Shown one piece after another: positions 1 through 12,100 of a stretch of 36,486 nt of DNA. Location: the NCBI GenBank assembly GCA_036897625.1, contig JAYMTA010000163.1, positions 1 through 36,486 of the forward strand. The letters are read 5' to 3'. Made by a program: the position numbers and the translations under genes. Under the pieces are notes generated by a model. That model saw only the letters and a list, made by a program, of their open reading frames with translations, did not search any database and was not told the DNA's origin. Source of the stretch: Pelargonium cotyledonis (taxonomy: Eukaryota; Streptophyta; Magnoliopsida; Geraniales; Geraniaceae). Numbering within the stretch: position 1 is the first letter of the stretch; the number at the start of each line of letters is the position of its first letter.

Positions 1-69
1 TAAACATAAATTATAATTCGATATGAAAGAAGTTCGGATTAGATGGAATCGAATTATGAATTTAATTAT

Positions 70-128
70 CATATATATATATATATATATGCGCGCGCGT
101 ACACACACACACATATATATATATACAC
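70..128. repeat. compound AT/GC/AC microsatellite
   Basis: Alternating dinucleotide runs follow one another directly: AT (about 71-90), GC (91-99), AC (100-112) and AT again (113-124). The whole stretch alternates purine and pyrimidine, so it is likely to vary in length between individuals. No gene is nearby. Confidence 0.95.
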
Positions 129-133
129 ATTCA

Positions 134-249
134 AAATCAGTTGTGACGATTCAAATTTCACATCGAGTTTGAATTTATGTTTTCGAATTCGAATTTATAA
201 AGATTAATTCAAATCCGATCCATTAAATCAGTTGTGACGATTCAAATTT
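134..249. repeat. 25-bp direct repeat, 91-bp spacing
   Basis: A 25-bp sequence starting AAATCAGTTGTGACGATTCA occurs at 134-158 and again at 225-249. The DNA between is AT-rich and has GAATTC-like motifs. Its origin is not clear; it may be a decayed tandem duplication. Confidence 0.8.
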
Positions 250-329
250 TGGTAGTGATTTTTTATATTAAACAAATTGTAGTGCTTATCAATTTTTAAA
301 TTACAAGTAACGGGTTTTTTTTGGTATAA

Positions 330-560
330 TTATTTAGATATTTGTAAAAGTGAGAATAATTTGATTGATTTTATTTTTAACAATTTAATATTTTTGTTAA
401 TTAAATAATAACAATTGGAATAAAAATGATTCTCATTCCCACACTTTAATTGATCCAAACAACATTTCATGGGAATGTGAATGACAATGGGAATAGAAAG
501 AATGACAATTGGAATGGAAATCATTCTCATTCCCATCAAAATTCTAATCCAAACGCAGCC
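330..560. mobile_element. Tourist-like MITE, right end only
   Basis: The right end reads CTAATCCAAACGCAGCC followed by TTA. Its reverse complement closely matches the left terminal repeat of the element at 20876-21639, and the subterminal DNA has the same repeated GGAATG/CATTCC motifs. The TTA directly after the end suits the 3-bp target duplication of PIF/Harbinger (Tourist) elements. I cannot find a matching left end, so the start is approximate and the copy is probably truncated. Confidence 0.55.
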
Positions 561-1925
561 TTAGTTCAATTTACTGATGTGAACGGTTTAAAACCAAACT
601 ATAGATGAAAAGCATTGTGGCCACTACACAGACACTCAGTTATAAAATTTTGCTCCAAAATAGTATCATTCATGTAATTCATTAATTAATTAAGTCACAC
701 GTGACTGTCACGTCAAGACATTTTTATAATAAAAATTTGTCGCGTCCGTCTAATTAGGGAGGGACCGAAAAAATCATTTTTCTTTATATCTACAATTGAG
801 AGGTGAGTATCTAGGTAATTTACGTTCTCTTCGAGTAATGGTTATTGCATGTTCGTTAGCATGCACTACTCTATTTGTTGAATGTAGAGATGTCACTTAC
901 ATTTGTCTCTCAAAGTTGGGTAATAAAATTATTACGTATGATTAGGTAGGACAAGTTTTATATAGGAAAATTTCACATAACTACTATTGTGCATTGTTTG
1001 TCAATTTAAATCACACGATTGTGTAGAACTTTTTACAGATGAAAGAACCACATATTAACTATGGCACAACTTTTTAATCCGTTAAATTTAATAGAAATTT
1101 ACATTTTTTTATCATATGCATTGCACATAGTTTTATTTAAGTAATGGTTTTGAATTTTCAAAATTAATAAGGAAAAGTGCTCAAACCCAAAGCAAACTGA
1201 CGAGTTATTCTTGACCCGCAAACCCGATCGCGATCCGCATAACCAAAACCCATAAAAAATATCTCATTACGGGCTGGCCACAGTTAAAGAAAATTCAAAC
1301 AGAACTCAAGTTCGGCACATTTAAATTCTCTGAGATTTGAACTCAAACCTTATATTAAAGAGGGAACAACCACTTACCAGTTGACCCGCGTGCCCTATGA
1401 TAAAAATAATTTCATTTGTTAAGAACAAAATTATTCATTTTTTGCTAAACAGTCTCCACTGTAAAAACTGGAGACGGTAATTTAGTTCTGAACCCGAGAG
1501 CATCCAACGTTATGCTCGACTTTGCCCGGACCACCTTTCAAGTCGGGTAAACGCACAATTCAACACATTATTGTACGCCTCAAAACTAAATCCGATCCTG
1601 ACCACCAAACCAAACCAAACCAATCTCGAAGCTCTTTCGGATCAGGCCCGAGTTAGGGCTCAACCACCGAAACCCGATTTCAAATCTACAGCAAGGACAT
1701 AACCCGACCCCGAGTGGATCAAACTTTCAGCAAGGCAACCCCTTGCTCAAGCTCAGAGTCTCAATTACATAAAATGGACTCTTAACAGAATAAACACTCA
1801 AAATCTTGTTGACACCGTCTCTCTCTCTCTCTCTCTCTCCGTGGATCCGTACACATTTCTATAAGATAATTTGAATTTCAGAAACATTTTGAATCTCCAA
1901 ATCGTTTGGTCCACTATTAGTAAAA
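561..1925. other. intergenic region upstream of the O-fucosyltransferase gene
   Basis: No gene is seen. There is a G-box core (CACGTG) at 98 bases into the 600s, position 698-703, more than 1.2 kb from the start codon, so its relevance is uncertain. A CT microsatellite of about 20 bp lies at 1819-1839, within the probable 5' leader. The stretch from about 1190 to 1700 has many CCCGA/ACCCG motifs of unknown origin. No clear TATA box could be chosen. Confidence 0.5.
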
Positions 1926-4900
1926 ATGCGGAGGTACGAGATCCTGTTTGTTTCCCAGGATAATGTTTTCCCGGGAAAGCAGCTTAGCTTAGCTTAGCTT
2001 TTAGCACTTGGATGCAGTTACTGAGTGTGATTCATGTTTGTTGCAGGCCGGGGCTCCATAGGCCGCATGCGAAGCCAGGAGGAGGTGCGGCGAAGGGACC
2101 TCTTGGGAGGTTGTCCATTGCGGTTATTGTACTCGTCCTCTTCACGGTCTCCTTTTACTTCTCATCGACGACGACAGGGAATGCTGGATCTGGTCGCAGA
2201 TCGGAGGTCAGTTGAATTGTGTTCTGAAAGTGGTTGATTGTGTATTTTGAGCTGTGTATTTGAGAGAATGTGGAGAATTGTAGATGGTGGATTTTTTATT
2301 ATTATAAGAGATCTTGGATTAAGCAGTGGGATTATCTCTAGATGCTGGATTAGTTAAGGAATTGAGGACTATGACCTCTGGAGCAATTCAATAATTAGGC
2401 TAGGAACAGCTAGCAAGTAGCAACTTCAGTGTATGGTTAGTGGAGGCTGTATTATGGATGTCACTGGAAACTCAGGACAGAAATAGTGGTTGTTTTGTGA
2501 ATTGAACAAGTCGGTAATGTGCTAGAGAGGTTAGGAGGAATTCATGACATGATGGGCTGTTGTGGAGAACTACTTAGATCAGCATCTAGGCATTGAACAA
2601 TGATCATTATTTCAGTTTTTCTTTTTCTTCTTCAGAAATTAATTTGTTGGCTGGTGGCAACAGACAACACTACTAAGTTATTCTTAATTTTTGCAAAAAA
2701 GAAAGAAAGGAAAAACGGACACTCATTTTGGAGCGGAGGGAATGTATATCAATCTCGACCATTGAAACCATACTACTTTGAAACACCCATTAGTAACTAA
2801 ATAACCTAGATGCACAAGACCAAAATGAGAAAAGAAGGTAAATAGAAGCCATGCAATTTGAATAACACGGCTTTTGTGCTTGCTTTTCCTTGGAGCCTTT
2901 TTGTATTTTTGGTCAATAGCTGTCCTGGGAGTAGAGATAATTAAATGTATAATCTTTACAAAAATAAAGCATGTACTACTACACTTTTTCCTCTTTTTAT
3001 TGTATGCTACTGTTATATAGAGTTTACTTCTGCTCCTTTGCGATAAATATATCCATTAATATCATCGTTGTCTATAAGCAGATCAATGTGGAAGATCTTT
3101 GGAAAAGTGCTGACTCTGGTGGCTGGAGGCCTTCATCTGCTCCACGATCTGATTGGCCTTGTATGCACTCCTCGTTTCTCAACAAATACTCACCTATTAT
3201 GATATAAGGTTAAATATGTCTTGAATTGTGTTTTGCTCTTTTACCTTTCTGCAGCTCCTCCAATAGAGAGCAATGGCTATCTGCGTGTTCGCTGTAATGG
3301 TGGCTTGAATCAGCAACGTAGTGCGGTTTGTAATTTATCTTTTCTATGGAATACTTTGTCGTTTTAGTGTTAAAGATTTTGTTGCAAAATTTCATGCGCT
3401 ATGTGCTATATCTCACATTATGCTTTTCATGGAAACCTTATTTGTCTTTAATTTAGAAAAGTTGGGTTGCCTGGCTTTTATTTCTAAGTTAAACACTGAG
3501 TAATGTGCTTTTTACATTACATATGCCAAATGACGCAAGCATATAGAAGTAGTTCTTTTTCTGTGCAACCTGCTACTCCTCCCAGCTGCTTATCCCTTCC
3601 CAATGAAGGAAAAAGAAAAAAAGGAAGTCATTTTCCAATTTTTTAAATAAATGCATAATTGTCATCAACATTGTACTATTACAACTTTACTGTTTCATCA
3701 GGCTTCATAACGATGGAAAACTATGATGGTTGACTCTAAAATTTGGGTTCAAACGACTTGAATTCCAAGCATTGGCTTTCAATATATGTAGTTCATTTCA
3801 CTTGCACCATTATATGTAGTTCATTTCTTTTGTATTTATCCAATGTGAGGCTTATTTCACCCACTTCAACACTCCCCCTAAGTGAGACCATTTTTCCACG
3901 ACAAATAAAAAAAAAAAAACTAGTTGTAAATGTACTTAACCCAGTGATCTTATGAGGATCACATTAAGCCATCTCTTTCTCACTTACATGTTTATTATCT
4001 GCCTTATTATTCTCCAAGAAAAGGAAACATGCAGTCTGAGTTACTGGAATGTATCCATGTTCCATGGACGGCGAATTTTTTGTTGGAAAACTTTCCAAAT
4101 GAGAGCCTTGTTTGGGACCTTTGGTGTCAATGCCTTACATTTTATCCAGCTATTTCCTATAAATTAATATCAACTTAATTGTGTGTGTTTATTTATTTAT
4201 TTGGGATCAGTAATAGTTAAAATAAGTATGTACTATTTTTGTATGCGTAGATTTGTAATGCTGTTCTTGCTGCACGAATCATGAATGCTACACTTGTGCT
4301 GCCTGAGCTAGATGCAAACTCCTTCTGGCATGATGACAGGTATCACTTTGCAGTAGTTGCACACAAATTAATGGTATTTCCAGTAGTAAGAATACAGTTT
4401 AAGATTTTTCTGCTAATTTATAATTTGCTGACCACATTCGTGGATGAAATGTTCTAAACTAAGAGCTAAGGGGTGACATGGAGAGACATTTGGCTAGATA
4501 CATTGGAATTAGAATTAGTTCTTCCTGTTTTACTGTGAGGTTGTGTGTGTGTGTTCAATCTTACGATATGTTTGGTGTGCGCCTGACTGCAATTGTTGAA
4601 GAAGAGAGTTTGACTAGAGTTGTTCTATAAGTGTGGTTCAAATTCATTAGAACATCCACAACACCTTTTCCAGCATCTCTGCCCCAGTTCAAAAGGCTGG
4701 GCCTAACTCATACTGAGAGCAATTTTCTGTAGCCTTCATTAGCCTATTATATTCAGGATTTTGGGTCAATGCAAATCATGTAAATGGGAATACTGCCTAC
4801 CTATGATTTCCTAAAACTCCAGTAGCACTGCCATATACATTTACAATGTGAGCATGCACCTCTTCTAATATTATTCCATTTATTAAAATTTGATAATCTT

Positions 4901-7900
4901 TCTGTATCTAAATGTCAGGTCTTAAGTCTTGTTACCTGTATTTTTTAGCATTTTTTTTTATAGGGAATCATAGTGTATCAATGATTATGTTATTTGGGAG
5001 TACAATTTATAATTGCAAAATGATGTTCCATTAGCACGAGTTCCTGACTCACAATTTTCATCTTCAACTACTGTATTTGAGTTGATGATGATTTCCTTAG
5101 TCCTGAAACCTAAACTATGACTATTATCACACCTAATTTTTATATGAACCTTCCGTAATGATGATGCCAATCTTTGATTTGAAATAGATAAGAGTGTCCA
5201 TTGAGGATGCTTAATCCACAGCATTGTTGCTCTTCAAGCTCTTCTTCTATTCTTTTGTGTCATCATGGTTAATTCTTCTTAAAGCTCTTCTCTATTGTTT
5301 TCAGTGGTTTCCGTGGAATCTACGACGTTGAGCATTTTATAAAGTCGCTGAGATATGATGTCCACATAGTGGAGAGCATACCAGAAATTCGCAAAAATGG
5401 GAAAACTAAGAAAATAAAAGCCATTCAGGTTCTGGAATTTTTGAGTTTCTTTTCTTTTATATGTGACCAAGAACTCATATTGTTCTAAGATACTGATAAA
5501 TATCTGGAATCTAACTTGTTCTTGTTTTTTTTTTTTTTTTTTTGCTCCTTTTACCCACTCAGCTTCGTCCACCTAGAGATGCTGAAATCAGTTGGTATAC
5601 ATCGTTTGCTCTTGAGAAGATGAAGGAACATGGTGCTATCTACCTCACTCCCTTTTCCCATCGTTTGGCTGAAGAAATTGATAATGCTGAATACCAGCGT
5701 TTGAGGTGTAGGGTTAATTATCATGCTCTACAATTTAAGCCACATATTATGAAGCTCAGCAAGTCAATAGTTGATAAACTCCGTTCACAAGGTCACTTCA
5801 TGTCAATACATCTTCGTTTTGAGATGGATATGTTGGCGTTTGCTGGGTATGTTCTTATCTAGCTATTTTATGGAGCATGTAGGAATTTATATTTGCATTA
5901 GAAATTCAAAGTGGCTTTTTTTTAAGGGTCATATTACATGATTTTAATTCTGTTTTCAGAGTAATGTGTGTACAAAAAGTGTCTGAGTTAGGGGCAGGGC
6001 AGGGGTGAAGATAGAAATTTAAGTTTGGTTGTCTTTAGAAAAAAAAATGTCAGTTTAAATGATTTTTAATTAAAAGAACCACAAAACACATATTATATGA
6101 CATGCACACATGACTAGTGCAAGGCTATATATAAAGTCAGTCTATCTTCCCCAGAACTGATGATGCTTGTTGAAAACATCAAAGTTAGGAATATGTAAAT
6201 GGGATTTGTATCTTGAAGAACAAGCATGCTAAGTATTTGTGATATGACATCTATATGAATGGATTTCTTTGCGTCTGCTTACAATCTATCAATTCTAAGC
6301 GAATCTATATTGAGTTTTCTTCACTGTGGGTCTTGGGGTTGTGAAACTTCTTAAAGTACAATTTATCTTGAGGTTTCCAATTGAGCTATGAGGAACACCC
6401 AATCTATTGGCTATTGTTTCGCTGCCAAGCTCTTTTGTTGGTTAACTCTTAACATTGGGTATGAATTACTTGCAGATGTTTTGACATATTTAACCCTGAA
6501 GAGCAACGCAAATTGAAGAAGTATCGAAAGGAGAACTTTGCTCCAAAAAACCTCATTTATAGTGAAAGAAGAGCCATTGGAAAATGTCCACTAACACCAG
6601 AAGAGGTGATCTTTTCTTGTCTTTCATTACTCTCTTCATGTACTGCTGAATCTTTATTTATTTGTTTATAAAATCACCAAGATATTAGAAGATAATCACT
6701 GAAAATCCTGCAAAACTAAGGAAAATAGTATGAAGCAACACATGTTCATTATAAGCTCAAATCAAGAGCTTCTCTTTTGCCAAAGCACCAGTCACAGCTC
6801 CTTCACCAAATTGGGACATCTCTTTTTGGTCTGTCGACCAATGTCTTTGTCTGAAGTATTGAACATCATGTGTTCTGAGTTTCTAGCTGACTTCTACCTA
6901 GCTTCTCTGTCTAGTCATGAAGCCTATAGATTTACAGATTTTTCACATTTGCTCTCAATGGGTTTTGGTATTTGTATTTGTTATCATACCTTGTACCTTC
7001 ACTGTGGTTGCTTTTCCTCCTTAGAAAGTTTATTGTTTATTTATTTATTTAAAGTTCCTCTGTATTATAACTTTTGCTGACAAAAACGAGAGCAGAATGC
7101 TAAGATAATATAGTGAAACCATCATTATTGAACAACATTAAACAAAATTGATTTGCTGGGGGTTGGGGGTATAGTTTAGATTAGTGATAAGCATTTTTAA
7201 TGTTGGTAATTTAGTCATATATTACGTAATAAATTGCATACAACATATCACATATAGCTTTATACTTTGGTATTCTTATCATTTATACCCAAAGATATGA
7301 ATGCCTGATGTACAGTCGAACGTGGAATGTATAATAGCTTAATTATTGTAATATAAGCTGATATAAAATTGTTCAAGGTTAAAATATTTGGCAACGGATT
7401 ATATACACCACAGTTTTTACTTGATACACATTTTGCTTGCTGTACTGATGAAATGAGGTCTCCTTTTGCTGCAGGTTGGTCTCATTCTGCGTGCAATGGG
7501 ATTTGACAATTTGACAAGGATATATCTGGCAGCTGGCGAGTTGTTTGGTGGCAAGCGTTTCATGAATCCTTTTCGGGCTTTGTTCCCTCGCCTTGAAAAC
7601 CACAGCTCTGTGGATCCCTCAGAAGAACTAGGTGGGAACTCACAGGGACTGATAGGCTCCGCTGTGGATTACATGGTTTGTCTTCTTTCGGATATATTCA
7701 TGCCAACATATGACGGCCCCAGCAACTTCGCCAACAATCTCCTGGGACACCGTCTGTACTATGGATTTCGAACCACAATCAGACCTGATAGGAAAGCTCT
7801 TGCCCCAATCTTCATTAATAGGGAACGAGGGCAGAAAAATGGTTTTGAAGAAGCTGTGAGGCGTGCCATGCTTAAAACAAACTTTGGCGGCCCCCATATA

Positions 7901-8095
7901 AGGGTCTCACCCGAGTCCTTCTACACAAATTCTTGGCCGGAATGTTTCTGCCAAATGTCACCCCAAAATCCTGCTGATAAATGTCCGGATGACAATGTTC
8001 TTGAAACACTTGAGAGGCGCTTGAGGAGTGAGCATAACAATGATTTAGATTCCGAAAACCCATCAAATTCAACTACATCTACGGCTGAAAGATAG
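1926..8095 (+). CDS. O-fucosyltransferase family protein (9 exons, 521 aa)
   Basis: Exons: 1926-1933, 2047-2206, 3082-3160, 3255-3325, 4251-4339, 5305-5428, 5563-5846, 6476-6605, 7475-8095. All introns are GT-AG and the phases join to a 521-residue protein. It is predicted to be a type II Golgi membrane protein: short basic N-terminus (MRRPGLHRPH), one membrane segment at about 25-41, then a luminal domain. Family hallmarks are the GGLNQQR motif at 98-104, HLRFE at 260-264 (the conserved Arg of the GDP-fucose site is R262), and PTYDG followed by GHRLYYG in the last exon. Plant members transfer fucose from GDP-fucose to proteins or cell-wall glycans; the substrate here cannot be told. The start was chosen because the 8-nt first exon restores the usual MRRPG start. 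An ATG at 2012 is in frame if intron 1 is retained. Introns hold a Stowaway-like relic and an LTR fragment. The gene looks intact. Confidence 0.93.
2717..2746 (-). mobile_element. Stowaway-like terminal repeat relic
   Basis: The reverse complement starts TACATTCCCTCCGCTCCAAA, close to the common plant Stowaway end CTCCCTCCGTCCCAAA preceded by TA. Only one end is recognisable, in intron 2 of the O-fucosyltransferase gene. Confidence 0.5.
3735..3878 (-). mobile_element. LTR fragment of a small retroelement (TRIM-like)
   Basis: On the minus strand a purine tract GGGGGAG is followed at 3871 by TGTTGAAGTGGG, the expected polypurine-tract/LTR-start arrangement. The same TGTTGAAGTGGG start followed by ATAAATA and GAGCTACATATA-like motifs is found at 11175 in the TBC gene, so this is a dispersed family. 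An internal 'gtagttcattt' motif occurs twice. The copy lies in intron 4 of the O-fucosyltransferase gene, antisense to it. The far end is approximate. Confidence 0.5.
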
Positions 8096-9165
8096 AAAAC
8101 AAGATTGGCTTCTAGTCGCTATCTGTTATCTTCGGCGTGTCAGGTATTCTTTAATGAGATTTGTACCCTAGAGTTTCAGAATTATTGGATTGATTTGTTG
8201 AAAACGTAAAGTCGTGGCTTGGGATTGTATTCCATAGTTCAGACTCATTAGGAGTAGCCGATTAGGGCATCACTGTAGATACATGGGACAGAGGAGACCT
8301 AAAATAGAGTTGTTAAAATGGGAACAGCCTAATTTGTCTATGGTCAAGACTGAAGAATGAAAATTCCAAAAAACTCTTCATTTGTGTAATGGACATTTCT
8401 TTTTGAAGAAAGTGTAATGGACATTTCTTTTAAAGGAGAAAAATATTTTACAAATTGATTATAGCCATTGACAACGCTGGAGCTTGTGGTACCCTTTTGT
8501 TTCTATCAGTTCTCTGGCCGTAATGATAAGCGACCTTTTATTATCAACGAACATATAAACGCCGAGACTTGAAACTGAGAATGTGGTGTTTTTATTAATA
8601 ATGAGCATACAAACACCGAGTCTTGAAACTAAGATCTCGAAAGATCAAAGACCAAGTGATCTCATCCACTTGCTAGACCAAAAACATGCGTTTGTTAATC
8701 AAGAAAAATGTTAAATGTCCCATCTTATACAAATTTTTATGTACAAAGTGACATTACAATGTTCGTGGCAAAAGATATTTCGTTCTTTTGTAGATAAGAA
8801 TAATACCAAATTTCAAATGAAATTTTGACGAACGCATGTTTTTAGTCGAGCAAGAATGTTGAGGGTTCTATTAACTGCCCCACCACAAGTGCGTAAACAA
8901 GGCTTCTTTTTTTAATTTTTTTTTTTGAGAAAAGCAGATTGAGAATTAACAAGTCAGCCAAAACTACAAATGAAAGCTTCAAACATAATGCACACAGTAC
9001 CTCATATTCTACCAAAGAATAGCTGAGAGCGTACAACCCCTAAATTACAGAATCCTGTACCCACCTCACCTGTGTTTATAACAACTTTTACATTCAACAA
9101 TTTACAAATGAAAATATAAAACAGAAAAAAAAGAAGAAAAAAAAGAGAGGATAGTTAGAGAAGAA
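8096..9165. other. convergent 3' flanks of the O-fucosyltransferase and TBC genes
   Basis: No gene is seen. The first part should hold the 3' UTR and poly(A) site of the O-fucosyltransferase gene, and the last part (about 9050-9165, purine-rich on the plus strand) the 3' UTR of the TBC gene. Near 8388-8430 the motif GTGTAATGGACATTTCTTTT occurs twice in tandem. A SINE-like element lies at about 8590-8685. Confidence 0.6.
8590..8685 (-). mobile_element. tRNA-derived SINE-like element
   Basis: On the minus strand there is an A-box-like TAGCAAGTGG (8675-8666) and, about 35 bp downstream, a B-box-like GTTTCAAGACTC (8629-8618). This is the spacing of an internal RNA polymerase III promoter, as in plant tRNA-derived SINEs. 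A partial second copy of the B-box side (GAGACTTGAAACT near 8565) lies next to it. No cloverleaf was found, so it is not a tRNA gene. Confidence 0.5.
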
Positions 9166-12100
9166 TTAGGCAGACCGAGAGCGCAACTTGTTGGCAACAT
9201 AGAGAAGATGGCTGATATTTGTGGATGGATAGTGTTGGAGTAGCTTTAGATTTGAAGTGAAATCACCAGCTAGTAAGCGTCTTCGTATGAGAATCAGCAT
9301 TGCACAGCATACCCGTAACAAGGTTTCCTGTAATTGGAGAAAGTTATGATTATTCACACGTCTGCTAGTTTCAATCCCTTTTTTATAAATTTATACTCGA
9401 AGAATTCATAGCACCAGAAGTAACGGGCTTCCTATAGGATCACACACCGTCCGCTAATAAAATGGTCAAATCTCTTCAAGATCAAGTTTAATCTAAGGCA
9501 GCATTCACGGTTTACAACTGGTACTCTTGAATTCTTAGCAATCTTACAAGTGTTAAAGGAAACAAAAACCTGAAAGACTCCAGACAATTCTATAAAAATG
9601 ATACACTGACAAGATATTTTTTTAATGGCAACTTTTTATTTATCAGAATCAATTATCTAACAGGACTCCTTTATTAGCTGATTTCACTTTTCGAAAAAAA
9701 GAAGAAGACTCGCACTGGTCAAAATTCAGAGATTACAACTTTCAAGCACAACACATACACAATAACTTGTGACCTCAGATCCACTAACCTGCAATATGAG
9801 ATCCTACTAGAAGTCCAGAACCTCTAGGTATATCAGTAATTATGTTTTATGATGGTAGATTTTGTCATTGTCCACAAAACTGGTGACCTTAGCGTAGATG
9901 TGATCCTAATACAAAACTAATGACAGCGCTCACTAACTCACAAAGAACAGCATAGACTCATTAAGAAGAACAGGCTCACCTGAGGACCTTCTGGATCGCT
10001 TAGAAGTGTGTCCCATATATGAAGGCTGTCTGCAAAATTGAATTCCTGAGTCAAGAGGAGAGTGATCCACCTAAATGCATAGAATTGGGGGTTGACCTGT
10101 CATTTGCACACCAGTATAGTGAATTATTAGAGAATATGACTGCAAGTGTCCACAGCGCACATTAATACAAGGTCTTGGCAAGCTTCATAAATGTAGAAAA
10201 GAAAACTATATTTTATATTCTAATCATTATCTATCAGATAAGACGGTTTGGGGGTTGGGCTTAGACTAATCATCAAGGATAGATTGAGATACAGCAATGA
10301 AAAAGCTGTCAGCCTTAGTTACTTTCTTTCTTCTACTTAGGGTAATTAGTTACGAGTGCAACAAATATCACTTAAGAAGGCACAAATGATTAAACAAACA
10401 GAAAGCTGCCTTACCTTGGTTGTAACCTCAAGATGGCGCCAAAGCTCTTCATCATGTTCCTTCAAAAGCTGCGACAACCGTGTAATTGTTGCACGAATTC
10501 CCACAACACTGTTGTCAAGTTGCTGACAAAAATTATCCCGAAATCCACTCAATAGTTCAACAAAACAAAAGAACGTGTCTGCTTCAGCAGAGGCCTGCAT
10601 AGCTTATAAAGAGCAATCAATCAATGAAATGTAACCTAAATACACAACTAACGCATCATAATTCAGTTATTGCACTCATTATAGTCTCTTATGATCAGCA
10701 GACAGTTGTTTCAAAAATCTAGTTCCAATGTGCTTAAGTATTCCCTCTCCCTCTTTCTTCTCAATTGGGGATGAAATGGTTTTTGCCAAGAAAGATTAAT
10801 CGACCAATCCATGTTAAGTCTCTAATAAATCTTTATTAATTTTTTTATCAGCAAAAGTACTTTATTACTGAAATTCCCAAGGGAATAATAAAAACAAATC
10901 AATCATATCATTATTGCTGAAAGTGGTTAATAAAGTGTCCCACATCGGATAAATATAAAACAATTGTGCTACATACAATGACTTCCACTAAATGTCAACT
11001 TGTTAATAGGTTTCGCTTCCACCATTCTATGTAACTCATTAGCTTTATATTTATCCAATATGAAACACTTGATTACTCACTTTAAGACTTTGCTCACATG
11101 CGAGCCTCACATTTTCTTTAATTGTGGGCTCAACACCCCAATGCGTCCATGTGCAAAGTGATAATGAGAGGGCGTGTTGAAGTGGGTAATCGTGTCCTCA
11201 CATAGAATAAATATAGAGTGAATGAGCTACATATAGTGGTGGAAGTGATATGAACAAGGTTAATTTCAAGTAGTGGAAGTTCAATCTATTATATGTAGCC
11301 CAACCAATAAAATTTAACATGTATCAGAGCTTGATATCCTGCATATGAGGGGGAGGACTTGATATAAAAGCTGGACATTTCACCCAATAGGTTAAACTTT
11401 TTGGTTGAAGTCAAGTTTAACATGGTATTAGAATCTTATTCACCTAAACATCACAAGTTTGAGTCCCACTGCCGCCACCTAAATAAATAATATCAAATTT
11501 CAGCACAAGTCAAGAAAAAGACTTGCGCTTGGGTGTTTGATCCTATGTGCAAAGTAATAAAGGGCTAGCAGGTGATTTAAACAAAATGCAATTGCACAGT
11601 GAACCCTAACATGAAACTTTACATTACCTTCATGTAGAATTAAAAGGTTAAGGCCATAGCCTGTCATATTTCAAGATATATTGCCTGATATACTGAAGTA
11701 ACATCAATAAGTCAATTGAGATATACTGAGTTTACTCTAATTGCTTCCAATGTGAAACTACCATTCATAGCTAACCAAAATAATGACAGTAAAAGTAGGA
11801 GAAAAAGAATGAAGAGGATAGTGTGCATATTTTGAAAACCAAACATGACAACACCCCATGTAGCACCAACTTTTCATTTTGATGAACAATTGTGTGAAAT
11901 TTACATGTCGTCCCCGAACATGTGAATTGAAAAGGATTTGATGACCTAAGTTGCTTGTTTTATCTGAACTTATGTTGTTAATGATTTGTAATGACTAATG
12001 ATTTAGCATGTTAAACATGGGGTTGATTGCAACTATTATACTTTTTAGATTCTAACAAAGACAACTTAGATCCTATTTTTTTTGTTAAATTCAACTTTAA

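Noticed and set aside
6730..7080. 116-codon open frame in intron 8 of the O-fucosyltransferase gene
   Set aside because: It lies between exons with matching phases, is AT-rich, and shows no known domain.
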